DNA of 37,991 bases from Hyphomicrobiales bacterium (lineage in GTDB: Bacteria > Pseudomonadota > Alphaproteobacteria > Rhizobiales > Rhizobiaceae): assembly GCA_017305935.1 (NCBI GenBank), contig JAFKJU010000042.1, positions 1-37,991 on the forward strand, read 5' to 3'. Positions 6,664 to 14,035 of this stretch are shown here, piece by piece. The notes under the pieces were generated by a model, which saw nothing but the letters and a program-made list of their open reading frames with translations, searched no databases and had not been told where the DNA came from. The first letter of the stretch is position 1. Each line of letters opens with the position of its first letter. A program made the position numbers and the translations under genes.

Positions 6664-7080
6664 ATGGATAACAACCGATTTTCCAAAAGCAGCCTCGAAA
6701 CCGCTCGCGCTAACCTCCGCGTGCTTTTCGACGCCTATGTCGAAGCCACGGGATTTCCCGTCACGTTTGCATCCGAACTGGTCGCTGACGATCGAGCGTT
6801 CGTCTATCGGTTCAAGCGCACCGGGCTCAATTTCCAGTCGTTTGACCGTGTTGTCGGCCGCTTCTCCTGGCTCTGGCCGAAGGATGCAGCTTGGCCGCAG
6901 GACGTCCCCCGCGTTGCTCCTGTCAAGATCAGCGAGAAAGCGCTGACCAAGCTTCGGGAGCGTGAGCAACAGGCCTCCGCGAATTCCACGCCGAACCTGC
7001 CCGGCGATGCGGAGTGGCCGTCTGACATCCCCAAGCCGGGCGCCAAGCTAACGAAAAAGATGGAGGCCCATCGTGGCTAA
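6664..7080 (+). CDS. Cro-like phage regulator
   Basis: A 138-residue protein divergent from the repressor, the position of Cro. Residues about 28-65 (GFPVTFASELVADDRAFVYR, then a short loop and SFDRVVGRFS) look like a degenerate helix-turn-helix of the kind found in phage Cro-like proteins. The C-terminal half has two related segments, DAAWPQDVP near 75-83 and DAEWPSDIP near 118-126, a small internal repeat. The ATG has no ribosome-binding site and lies at the predicted transcription start, so the mRNA is probably leaderless. The stop overlaps the next gene by 8 bp. Confidence 0.7.
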   Translation: MDNNRFSKSSLETARANLRVLFDAYVEATGFPVTFASELVADDRAFVYRFKRTGLNFQSFDRVVGRFSWLWPKDAAWPQDVPRVAPVKISEKALTKLREREQQASANSTPNLPGDAEWPSDIPKPGAKLTKKMEAHRG

Positions 7081-7483
7081 GAAAATGACCCCCGCCGAGG
7101 CGTCGAAGCCTCGCGGTATCGCGGCGACCGATCTCAAGCGCGTCGTGAAGGAGATCAACCGTCATAAGGAGCAGGCCAGCGAGAACGCTGGCTTGGCCGG
7201 CCAGTCCACGAAGAATGCGGTCGAGCAATATGGGCTCGACCGTAAAGCGCTCGGCGTCGTCGTCGGCCTTTCCAAGAAGGAGCCGGCACAGCAGCAAGCA
7301 ACCCTTCGCGGCGTAATCGACTATGCGGACAAGCTCGGCATGTTCGACAGCATCGACATGTTCGACGATCTCGTTCCGACGCTGAAGCGGATCGTCGATC
7401 GCGCCGAAGCGAGCGAAGGTAAAAAGGCGAAGGCCGACCCGGTCGTTTCCAGCCTGATCGGCGAGCCGGCCGGGGTTCACTGA
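7073..7483 (+). CDS. Early phage protein with weak GapR-like pattern
   Basis: A 136-residue protein. The central part (residues about 20-90) has a lysine-rich helix, EINRHKEQASENAGLAG, followed by YGLDRKALGVVVGLSKKEP and a helix ending in IDYADKLGMFD. This order loosely resembles DUF2312/GapR nucleoid proteins of alphaproteobacteria (a coiled coil, then D-x-K-x-L-x-x-V, then a helix ending in LG), but I would not assign it firmly. The GTG start is preceded by GGAGG and overlaps the Cro-like gene by 8 bp. It is the last gene before a strong terminator, so it belongs to the first transcribed unit. Confidence 0.6.
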   Translation: MAKKMTPAEASKPRGIAATDLKRVVKEINRHKEQASENAGLAGQSTKNAVEQYGLDRKALGVVVGLSKKEPAQQQATLRGVIDYADKLGMFDSIDMFDDLVPTLKRIVDRAEASEGKKAKADPVVSSLIGEPAGVH

Positions 7484-7565
7484 CACGCCCTTGGCGCCGC
7501 TGGATTTTCACCTCCCAAGCCGGCGCCTTCTGCCCCCTGCGATCAGACCCGCAGGGCGCGGCAGC

Positions 7566-7600
7566 GGGGGGATGAGCCGATGCTCATCCCCCTTTGTTTT
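7566..7600 (+). terminator. Strong intrinsic terminator after the first two early genes
   Basis: GGGGGATGAG (7567-7576) pairs perfectly with CTCATCCCCC (7583-7592) around a CCGATG loop, followed by TTTGTTTT. A second dyad, CCCTGCG/CGCAGGG, lies just upstream at 7535-7556. Genes further right must be reached by antitermination or leaky read-through. Confidence 0.85.
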
Positions 7601-7627
7601 GAGCGGATTGCACGGATTAGAGCCCCC

Positions 7628-7879
7628 ATGATCTCCCAAGTCACGATCAAAATTTCGCAGAACGGCGAAAGCCGCGACGTCTGGTTTCTTTTCGCCAGCA
7701 ACCATCCGAACCTCTTCGAGCTTAACGAAGACCTTGTCGCCGATGGCACGGTCTACGGCCATCGGATCGAGACCGAGCACGCCGGCCCCGGTCGCCGCCG
7801 CGAGACGCGCCGGTATGAATGCATCCTGCACCGCGACACGATCGTCAGCGTCATCCCGTCGCAACACGAGCTGGTCTAG
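7628..7879 (+). CDS. Small protein of unknown function
   Basis: An 83-residue protein with alternating hydrophobic residues that suggest a small beta-rich fold (QVTIKISQNGESRDVWFLFA at the start, YECILHRDTIVSVI near the end). The frame is open from inside the terminator at 7580, but a start there would place the coding region in the hairpin, so the ATG at 7628 is preferred. No clear ribosome-binding site precedes it. It is 23 bp upstream of the resolvase gene. I recognise no family. Confidence 0.55.
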   Translation: MISQVTIKISQNGESRDVWFLFASNHPNLFELNEDLVADGTVYGHRIETEHAGPGRRRETRRYECILHRDTIVSVIPSQHELV

Positions 7880-7902
7880 GCAAAGCCGATGAGGGACGTG
7901 CG

Positions 7903-8466
7903 ATGAGCAATCCAGCCAAAACCGTGTTTTTCATGGATATCGCCCGCTTCGCAGGATGGTGCGAAGGTCCGGTCGGCGGCAAGCCGGTATTCGGCTCGGT
8001 GCGCTTGGCGCCGGAAGGTAGCGACAGCCCCGCAGTAGCGTGGGGCCTTTTCAAGTTCGTCGCTACCCGCTTCCAGGCATTCAAGCCGAACGTTTTCGTG
8101 TTCGAGGCGCCGCGCGACCCGCGCCACATGAAGAAGACAAGCGGGCCGGCGATCCGCACCTTGATCGGCCTGCCGATGGTAGCCGAGGCGGCCGCCTACG
8201 GGTGCGGCGTTCTCGATATTCGAGAGGCTGAGGCGTCCTCGATCCGGTCCCATATTCTCCCGCCCCGGCCCAAAGGCGCCGGGCGGCGAGAGAACGGTCA
8301 GCTCAAGCAGGACGTTTTCCGGCAGATCAAGGCGCTAGGCCACGACGTCAAGAACACCGACGAGAGCGACGCTGTCGCGGGCTGGCTCTATGCCTGCTCG
8401 ATTATCGACCAGCGGATTGGCGTCCGCACCACACCGCTTTTCAGCGATTTCGGAGACGACCAGTGA
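7903..8466 (+). CDS. RuvC-like Holliday junction resolvase
   Basis: A 187-residue RNase H-fold nuclease resembling phage RuvC-like resolvases, which cut four-way junctions formed by recombination or replication before packaging. Acidic positions expected of the active site: D11 in FFMDIARFAGWCEG, E64 in VFVFEAPRDP, and the pair in NTDESDAVAGWLYA near residues 156-161. The first motif lacks the usual D-P-G, so the protein is divergent. GAGGGACGTGCG precedes the ATG. It sits directly before the primase-helicase, consistent with a DNA metabolism block. Confidence 0.75.
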   Translation: MSNPAKTVFFMDIARFAGWCEGPVGGKPVFGSVRLAPEGSDSPAVAWGLFKFVATRFQAFKPNVFVFEAPRDPRHMKKTSGPAIRTLIGLPMVAEAAAYGCGVLDIREAEASSIRSHILPPRPKGAGRRENGQLKQDVFRQIKALGHDVKNTDESDAVAGWLYACSIIDQRIGVRTTPLFSDFGDDQ

Positions 8467-8488
8467 GCCGCCGCCGATGACGGCGGCT
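8466..8488 (+). other. Hairpin after the resolvase gene
   Basis: AGCCGCCG (8466-8473) pairs with CGGCGGCT (8481-8488). It begins at the resolvase stop codon and has no following T-run, so it is more likely an mRNA 3'-end stabiliser than a terminator. Confidence 0.35.
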
Positions 8489-8553
8489 GCCTCATGCCAG
8501 CGAGGAAGAGCGCGCAGGTCGCGCCGGGATTGATTGATTGAGGGGCTAAGGAA

Positions 8554-10785
8554 TTGTCGAGCAACGACAGCAAAAGCGACCAATTCGCCCGCCACGCGGC
8601 GGCGGTGGCCCGCGAGTTATTCGGTGAACCTAACAAGCAGCTTTCGAGCAACGACGAGCTACGGTTCGGCTCGCATGGTTCTCTTTCCGTTGACCTGAAA
8701 AAGGGAACGTGGTTCGACCACAGCGAGGGGCAGGGGGGCGGCGTCCTCGCCCTTATCCAGCGCGAGACCGGCCGCGCGAATGGTGAGGCCGTCGAATGGC
8801 TTCGCGAGCACGGCTACTATGTCGAGGATCGCGGCGACGAGTTGGCCACGCGCCAGGCGCGGCCGGGCAGCAACCGGAATGCAGGGCCGAGGCTGGATCG
8901 CCATGGGAATTGGTTGCCGAACCGTGTCCCCGAGCACGGCGAGCTGACCAAGACCTATGACTATTGCGACGAGAACGGGGCGCTCTCCTATCAGGTCGCG
9001 CGCTATGACTGGTCTGTCCCGGTCGAGCAGAACCCTAAGGGACACGAAAAGACATTCGTTCAGCGCAAGCCCGACAGCAGCAAGCGCAATGGCTGGTCAT
9101 ACGAGGTTAAGGGCACGGTCCCGCTCCCGTACCGGCTGCCAGAGCTGCTCGAAGATATATCGGCCGGAGAAGAAATCTTCATCGTCGAAGGCGAGAAGAA
9201 GGTCGATATGCTGCGCGATCTCGGCGTGCCGGCGACCTGCAATACCGGCGGGGCCGGCAAGTTCCCTGAGGACATCGTCAAGTGGTTCACCGGTGCGAAG
9301 GTGACCATCCTTCGTGATAACGACGACGCCGGCGCGAAGCATCGCGATCTCGTCGGGAATAAACTGATCGGCTATGCGCAGCGCATCCGAACTCTGGATC
9401 TGCCCGGCCTGCCGCCGAAGGGCGGCGTAGACGATTGGCTACCCGCCGGCGGCAGCGCCGAGAAGCTTTACGAGGCCGCCCAAGCCGCCAAGCTTTTCGA
9501 GGCGACACCATTCGAGAGCAAGTTCGGCGCCGTGCCCTGGCTGGATTTCGATCTGCCCGGCGTCTCCTACGAGGCCTTGATCAAGGGCGTCCTGACAAAG
9601 GGAGAGCTTTCCCTTCTTCTCGGCGAGAGCCAGTCTGGTAAATCGTTCCTCGCGATCGATATTGCGATGGCGGTGGCGCGGGGCGTGAATTGGTTCGGCA
9701 AGCGCGTTCGGCGCGGCGGGGTCATTTATCAGGCTGGCGAGAGCGCGGTCGGCGTGCGGCGCAAGCGGTTCCCGGCCTACAGGATCCACCACGATTGCGC
9801 GCGCGAGCCGCTGCCCGTCGTTTTGCTGCAGGCGCCGCTTGATCTCTATTCCAGCGACGACCCGACCGAGGCCTTCATCGAAGAATGCAAGCATTGGGCT
9901 CGCACCTTCGACGTGCCGCTCGAACTGCTCGTGATCGACACCTTCAACAAGGCCACGCCGGGCGCCAACGAAAACGACGGGAAGGATATGGGCCTCGTCC
10001 TTGCGCGCTGCGACCGCATCCGTCAAGCGACCGGCGCGCATGTCATGCTCGTCCACCACATGAATGCCGGCGGCACCAAGGCGCGAGGCCATACCTCGCT
10101 TTTCGCCAACGTCGAGAATGTCATCCTTGTTCGGCACGTTCCCGACCATTCTGACAGCGACGGCCGGAAAATCCGCGAGGCCGTGATCGCCAAGCAGAAG
10201 GACGGCGAAGACGGCGTATCCTTCCGGTTTGTACTGCCGCAGGTCGAGATAGGCCATGACGGCGACGGCGATCGGGTCACCTCTTGCGTCGTGGCGCCAC
10301 CGGCCGGCGCCACCGGCGAGACATCGGCCAAGCCCAGCGCGATCCAGCTCGGCGGCGCCAACCAAAAGCTCCTCCGCGCGCTCTATGACATTCTGGACGA
10401 TCCCGTCATCCGCCAGCCCGCGCCGATCGAGGCGAAGCTCGCTGACGGCGCGCGAGCTGTGCCCCGAAAGGAACTGACGAGGCGCTTCTTCACCGTCGAG
10501 AAGAGCGACGACTTCGACGGGCTGCCCGAGGAGGAGAAGAAGAAGAAGGAGGCGGCCGTCCGCCAGGCGCTGCATCGCGCCCGCGAGGCTCTCTACAACA
10601 AGCGGATCATCGGCATGAACGACGAGCTTATCTGGGCGACCGGAAAGGCCGTGCAAGGCTTTGCTCCGCCGCCCGGCATGGCGCCGAAGCGAAAGAGGAA
10701 AGAGGAGGACGATCCGCCGCCAGACGATCGGCCGGCCGACGACCTGCCGTTCCTTGACGAAGAATTTCCAGAGCCCGGATTTTGA
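8554..10785 (+). CDS. Primase-helicase (TOPRIM plus RepA-like ATPase)
   Basis: A 743-residue replication protein. The N-terminal part (about 30-80) has the GTWFDHSEGQGGGVLALIQ segment typical of phage primase proteins. A TOPRIM-like core follows at about 205-265 (IFIVEGEKKVDML, then ILRDNDDAG). A RecA-type ATPase follows: Walker A GESQSGKS near 357-364, VIYQAGES near 390, Walker B LLVIDTF near 459-465, and HVMLVHHMN near 495-503. The C-terminal 60 residues are Lys/Asp/Pro-rich and probably flexible. The TTG start follows a GGATTGATTGA leader and AGGGG. It should prime and unwind at the phage fork. Its size fits similar phage proteins. Confidence 0.88.
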   Translation: MSSNDSKSDQFARHAAAVARELFGEPNKQLSSNDELRFGSHGSLSVDLKKGTWFDHSEGQGGGVLALIQRETGRANGEAVEWLREHGYYVEDRGDELATRQARPGSNRNAGPRLDRHGNWLPNRVPEHGELTKTYDYCDENGALSYQVARYDWSVPVEQNPKGHEKTFVQRKPDSSKRNGWSYEVKGTVPLPYRLPELLEDISAGEEIFIVEGEKKVDMLRDLGVPATCNTGGAGKFPEDIVKWFTGAKVTILRDNDDAGAKHRDLVGNKLIGYAQRIRTLDLPGLPPKGGVDDWLPAGGSAEKLYEAAQAAKLFEATPFESKFGAVPWLDFDLPGVSYEALIKGVLTKGELSLLLGESQSGKSFLAIDIAMAVARGVNWFGKRVRRGGVIYQAGESAVGVRRKRFPAYRIHHDCAREPLPVVLLQAPLDLYSSDDPTEAFIEECKHWARTFDVPLELLVIDTFNKATPGANENDGKDMGLVLARCDRIRQATGAHVMLVHHMNAGGTKARGHTSLFANVENVILVRHVPDHSDSDGRKIREAVIAKQKDGEDGVSFRFVLPQVEIGHDGDGDRVTSCVVAPPAGATGETSAKPSAIQLGGANQKLLRALYDILDDPVIRQPAPIEAKLADGARAVPRKELTRRFFTVEKSDDFDGLPEEEKKKKEAAVRQALHRAREALYNKRIIGMNDELIWATGKAVQGFAPPPGMAPKRKRKEEDDPPPDDRPADDLPFLDEEFPEPGF

Positions 10786-10787
10786 GC

Positions 10788-11261
10788 ATGCACGATCAAG
10801 ACCTTTCCGACGTTTGGACCCCGAAGCTTGTGCGCGAGCGGCTGATCGCGGCCGTCCGCTGGGCTCGATACCATGCAGGCCCAACCGGGCCGGCGCAGGT
10901 CCGGGCGCTATATCCGACTTACGTCCCCAGCCTCGACGATTTCGCCGAGGAGGGCTGGGGCTTCCGCGAGAATGCGGATGACAGCGAGCTTGAGCCGCCG
11001 CCACCGCGCAAGCGCTATAAGCCGAAGGAGGTCAGCGCCATGATCGCGGCGCTCTATTGGCCCGGAAAGTACGCTGTGCCGGGCCATCCGACCTCCGCGC
11101 GCATCCTCAACCTCTGGCTCCGGTGCAAGGTCCACAAGCTGAACTTCGATAAGGCGATCGAGCGCAAAGGCGAGATGAGCCGGGCGAGCGCTTACCGGTT
11201 CCGCGATCGCGCGCTCACTGCGATTGCAACGGGGCTCCACCGTGACGGGGTGCCGCTATGA
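10788..11261 (+). CDS. DUF6362-like phage protein
   Basis: A 157-residue protein. The C-terminus, SRASAYRFRDRALTAIATGL near 130-149, looks like a recognition helix followed by a basic helix, as at the end of DUF6362-type phage proteins, which I recall as sigma-like in this part. The N-terminus (WTPKLVRERLIAAVRWARY) also fits that family. It could bind DNA and regulate transcription. The ATG lies 2 bp after the primase-helicase stop; a TTG overlapping that stop is the alternative. It overlaps the next gene by 4 bp. Confidence 0.6.
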   Translation: MHDQDLSDVWTPKLVRERLIAAVRWARYHAGPTGPAQVRALYPTYVPSLDDFAEEGWGFRENADDSELEPPPPRKRYKPKEVSAMIAALYWPGKYAVPGHPTSARILNLWLRCKVHKLNFDKAIERKGEMSRASAYRFRDRALTAIATGLHRDGVPL

Positions 11262-11461
11262 ACCGCGACCTCAGCAAAGCAGCCGCATCGTTCCTGGCCT
11301 ACCTGTGCTCCCAACGGTTCGCCCGGGTCGATATAGGCTTCATCGACGGTAGCACGCGTTACCTGCAGCCGCTAATCCGACGCGGCTTGGTCAGGATGGA
11401 CGGCTATGTTGTCGTTGTGACTGATGCCGGCAAAAGCGTTGGTTACGGGGAAGCGCTATGA
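11258..11461 (+). CDS. Small winged-helix-like protein
   Basis: A 67-residue protein. The pattern TRYLQPLIRRGLVRMDGYVVVVTDAGKSV (about residues 33-61) matches the end of a winged helix-turn-helix: a recognition helix, then a two-strand wing, then T-x-x-G-K. Such small proteins in phages are often annotated only as hypothetical. It is joined to its neighbours on both sides by 4-bp ATGA overlaps. A DNA-binding role is plausible but unproven. Confidence 0.65.
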   Translation: MNRDLSKAAASFLAYLCSQRFARVDIGFIDGSTRYLQPLIRRGLVRMDGYVVVVTDAGKSVGYGEAL

Positions 11462-12297
11462 CGAGCCCATACCGCATCGAGGGACCGGCGCTCATCTCGT
11501 TTTCTGGCGGTCGGACTTCGGCTTTCATGCTGCACGAGATCATAAAGGCGCACGGCGGGCAGCTTCCCGACGACGTTGTGGTCGCCTTCGCCAATACCGG
11601 TAAAGAGCGCGAAGAAACCCTCCGATTTGTATTCGAGTGCGGGTCGCGTTGGGGAGTTCTGATCCACTGGCTTCAATGGCTCCCCCGCAAGCCCGGCTTT
11701 GAGGAGGTCGGTTACAACAGCGCAGCCAGAAACGGCGAGCCGTTTCGCGACTTGATCGACCGCAAGCAGCGCCCGCCGAACCATATGCAGCGCTATTGTA
11801 CGGAGCATTTGAAGGTGAGAACGCTCATGGCTTTCGCCGCGTCTCTCGGCTGGACGAGCTACCTTGAGGTGATCGGCCTGCGCTACGACGAAGGCCACCG
11901 CATATTGAAGGGCCTCGCCAACGCTGAGAAGCATGGTCGGCGAAATTCGTACCCGCTCTCGAAAGCAAAGGTGCGAAAGGCCGACGTGATGGAATTTTGG
12001 GCGTCTCAGCCGTTCGACCTCGGCCTGAAACCTTGGGAAGGAAATTGCGATCTCTGCTTCCTCAAAGGAAGGCGCATCCGCGAGCGAATTATCCGTGACC
12101 AACCTGACGCGGTAGACTGGTGGATAACGCAAGAGACGACGCCTCGTGGCGGAAAGGGTGTTACGGGCTGGTTCGATAAGGACATCAGCTTTGCGGCCCT
12201 TGCTGATTATGTGCGTCGGTCTCCGCTGCTCTTCGATGAGATCGGCGATGACGAGCACGATGTCGAGTGCGGCCTTCATTGCGGAGGCGGGGAGTGA
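11458..12297 (+). CDS. PAPS-reductase-like protein (adenine nucleotide alpha-hydrolase fold)
   Basis: A 279-residue protein of the PP-loop/PAPS reductase superfamily. The PP-loop SFSGGRTSA lies at residues 14-22. The C-terminus has ECGLHC (270-275), very close to the ECGLH signature whose cysteine is catalytic in PAPS and APS reductases. C113 and the C197-x-x-C200 pair lie 84 residues apart, similar to the iron-sulfur ligand spacing of APS reductases, although only one cysteine is present at the first position. The substrate is unknown. In a phage, sulfur assimilation or nucleic-acid thiolation are both possible. It overlaps both neighbours by 4 bp. Confidence 0.75.
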   Translation: MTSPYRIEGPALISFSGGRTSAFMLHEIIKAHGGQLPDDVVVAFANTGKEREETLRFVFECGSRWGVLIHWLQWLPRKPGFEEVGYNSAARNGEPFRDLIDRKQRPPNHMQRYCTEHLKVRTLMAFAASLGWTSYLEVIGLRYDEGHRILKGLANAEKHGRRNSYPLSKAKVRKADVMEFWASQPFDLGLKPWEGNCDLCFLKGRRIRERIIRDQPDAVDWWITQETTPRGGKGVTGWFDKDISFAALADYVRRSPLLFDEIGDDEHDVECGLHCGGGE

Positions 12298-12620
12298 TTG
12301 ACAAGCTCAAAGACCTCGGCCCCGCACCGATCGACGAGCCCGAGAAGGGTCTCACGCCAAAGCTTCAGCCGGGCGTCAACCAAGCATCGACGAAGCCGGC
12401 GAAGCCGCGCCTTGGACCGAAGCTCGGACTTGAGGGGATGACGCACTTCCTTATGGACATCGTCATTCGCGGCACGATGCACGACGGCACTTTCGCCGGC
12501 GAGCATTGGCTTCGTCTTGAGGCGGCCGATTTGGAAAAAATGCAAGACATTGCGGATACGTTGGATTATTTCCGTATCCAACGCATGCATTCCCGCATTG
12601 ATCAAGGCCGCAGAAGATGA
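12294..12620 (+). CDS. Small protein of unknown function
   Basis: A 108-residue protein starting at a GTG that overlaps the previous stop (GTGA). The N-terminal 45 residues are Pro/Lys-rich and probably disordered. Residues about 50-100 (HFLMDIVIRGTMHDGTFAGE and onwards) look folded, and the end is basic. No family recognised. Two overlapping dyads, GTTGGAT/ATCCAAC and GGATACG/CGTATCC, lie in its 3' part at 12554-12583. It overlaps the next gene by 4 bp. Confidence 0.6.
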   Translation: MIDKLKDLGPAPIDEPEKGLTPKLQPGVNQASTKPAKPRLGPKLGLEGMTHFLMDIVIRGTMHDGTFAGEHWLRLEAADLEKMQDIADTLDYFRIQRMHSRIDQGRRR

Positions 12621-12841
12621 ACGCACGACTTGCCCTGTACGTCACCGGCGCTGCTTATCTCAGCCGCACGATCTACCTTCCGGGCGGCCGACGTGTCGCC
12701 GTTCTCGATCGCACAAAGCGTTGGAAAATGGCGGCTCGCGCGATGCGGGCCGCCGGGCTGCGGGATTACATCATCAGCGCCGGCCTCAGGCGCCAGCGCT
12801 CCACGCTCGATCGAGTTCTCGCCTTCGAGTGGCGCTTCTAA
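12617..12841 (+). CDS. Small basic protein of unknown function
   Basis: A 74-residue protein with net positive charge. It reads as a short beta stretch (YLSRTIYLPGGRRVAVLD) followed by a basic helix (RTKRWKMAARAMRAAGLRDY). It might bind nucleic acid, but no family is recognised. It is the last gene of the chain before a non-coding stretch of about 115 bp with a promoter and operator. Confidence 0.6.
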   Translation: MNARLALYVTGAAYLSRTIYLPGGRRVAVLDRTKRWKMAARAMRAAGLRDYIISAGLRRQRSTLDRVLAFEWRF

Positions 12842-12852
12842 CGAAAAATTAA

Positions 12853-12869
12853 GTTGGATTAAATCCAAC
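12853..12869. promoter_or_regulatory. Operator C, repressor-type palindrome
   Basis: GTTGGATT-A-AATCCAAC, perfect 8-bp arms, the best of the four copies. It lies 7 bases upstream of a -35 element, inside the rightward early region. Confidence 0.75.
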
Positions 12870-12876
12870 AAAACAC

Positions 12877-12905
12877 TTGCGCTGAAATCCGACTTTCCGT
12901 ATTTT
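12877..12905 (+). promoter_or_regulatory. Internal rightward promoter
   Basis: TTGCGC (12877-12882) and TATTTT (12900-12905) with a 17-base spacer, placed just after operator C and about 50 bp before the ATG at 12957. It would drive the genes from 12957 onward, including the sigma-like protein and the methyltransferases. Confidence 0.5.
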
Positions 12906-12956
12906 CTGTCCATGCAAGCGGTTCGCTTGTCACGGATTGATTGATGGAGAGACGCG

Positions 12957-13133
12957 ATGTTCGCGATTGATTTCAAAGGAAGCAAAAACCTTCTTGCGCA
13001 GGAAATACCGTCGGCCGTCGGGCTGCGCGGCTTCCTGATCGCAGGCCTCGGCGAGTTCGATTTCGATAGGGCTCGCGTGATGACGATGCTGCGCGCTGGC
13101 ACGCTCCGCGAGGTATCGACATGGCCTCGCTGA
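12957..13133 (+). CDS. Small protein of unknown function behind operator C
   Basis: A 58-residue protein beginning MFAIDFKGSKN and ending EVSTWPR. The strong ribosome-binding site GATGGAGAG, 6-9 bases upstream and preceded by GGATTGATTGA, supports it. It overlaps the next gene by 13 bp. It may be a small regulator, being the first gene of a repressor-controlled unit, but no fold is recognisable. Confidence 0.65.
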   Translation: MFAIDFKGSKNLLAQEIPSAVGLRGFLIAGLGEFDFDRARVMTMLRAGTLREVSTWPR

Positions 13134-13333
13134 ACATCATGACGCATGAAATCCAGTCTGCCTTTGAGGAAAGCGACGCCTTTTGGCAGCGGACGCTTGA
13201 GCTTGAATTCGGCAACGACGCGGCGCCGTCTCGCTACGAGCCTCGCGGTCGATGCGCCGGCGGCATCTCAATCCGCAAGGCTCACGACGCTCTTGATCTC
13301 GCTCGCGCCGTCTTTGCTTCAGCGGAGTTTTGA
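13121..13333 (+). CDS. Small acidic protein of unknown function
   Basis: A 70-residue protein, acidic in the first half (HEIQSAFEESDAFWQRTLEL) and helical in the second (IRKAHDALDLARAVFASAEF). The start is chosen for GAGG about 8 bases upstream and the overlap with the preceding gene. It lies 4 bp before the sigma-like gene and is probably co-translated with it. No family recognised. Confidence 0.6.
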   Translation: MASLNIMTHEIQSAFEESDAFWQRTLELEFGNDAAPSRYEPRGRCAGGISIRKAHDALDLARAVFASAEF

Positions 13334-13337
13334 GGCG

Positions 13338-13958
13338 GTGAGCGACGTCAACGAATTCGGATACACCCCCGAGGCATGGGCAGCGCTGACAACAATGCAG
13401 CGCTATAGGAAGCGCCACCCAGAGAAAGAGCGCATGGCGAAGATGACGCCAGAGCAGAAGGCCCGCTGCCTGGCTTTGCGAGCCGCCGCGCAAAAGCGCT
13501 ATTTCGCAAACAGGACGCTAGAGCGGCGAGAGGCTGATAGGCAATGGCGATTGGATTACAATCTCCGCCGGCGCGAGGAGCGGGCAGTAGCCAGGGCCGC
13601 GCGTGAAGCCACGAAGGCGGCGCAAGAGGCCGAGCGGAAGGCCAACGCTCCCGCATGGAGCAAGGAAAGTCGCGCTGCCTTTGACGCCGATCCACGCGGA
13701 TTGCAGCGGCGCATTTACAAGGCCGTGCCGCGCCATTGGCCCCAGGACATTCGCGACGATATCGTGATGGACATAACCGTTGCGTTGCTCGACGGCGAGC
13801 TATCGCTTGCCGAAATCGAGACGCGCGCAGGCTTCTACGTGAACAAGCACTTCCGTGGGCGAGACTACGGCCGCACGCTGTCTATCGATTTGCCGATGAT
13901 CGGTTCCGACGATAACCGGCTGATCGACACCCTCACACAAGAAGACGTTTGGAACTGA
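13338..13958 (+). CDS. Sigma-70-like protein with charged N-terminal extension
   Basis: A 206-residue protein in two parts. Residues about 20-105 are a basic, heptad-like helix rich in Arg, Glu and Ala. Residues about 125-200 (AVPRHWPQDIRDDIVMDITV, then LSIDLPMIGSDDNRLIDTL) resemble sigma factor region 2 and the segment after it, where SLD-x-P and a later D-x-L are typical. No region 4 follows, so it could not bind a -35 element in the usual way. It might be a phage-encoded polymerase-binding regulator of middle or late genes. The GTG start has GAGGCG upstream and lies 4 bp after the previous stop. Confidence 0.5.
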   Translation: MSDVNEFGYTPEAWAALTTMQRYRKRHPEKERMAKMTPEQKARCLALRAAAQKRYFANRTLERREADRQWRLDYNLRRREERAVARAAREATKAAQEAERKANAPAWSKESRAAFDADPRGLQRRIYKAVPRHWPQDIRDDIVMDITVALLDGELSLAEIETRAGFYVNKHFRGRDYGRTLSIDLPMIGSDDNRLIDTLTQEDVWN

Positions 13959-14035
13959 CCGACGCCATTCGGCGGCGGGCCTCGGCCCGCGATCGAATTG
14001 CATCCCCAGCGATACCGAGAACGAAAGGCTAGCCA

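Noticed and set aside
9439-11004. Long open frame on the minus strand opposite the primase-helicase
   Set aside because: It has no motif or ribosome-binding site, while the plus strand carries intact TOPRIM and ATPase motifs.
12554-12583. Dyads GTTGGAT/ATCCAAC and GGATACG/CGTATCC as a fifth operator
   Set aside because: The spacer between the TTGGAT arms is 9 bases, not 3, and the site lies within a coding region without a promoter. Kept only as a note in that gene.
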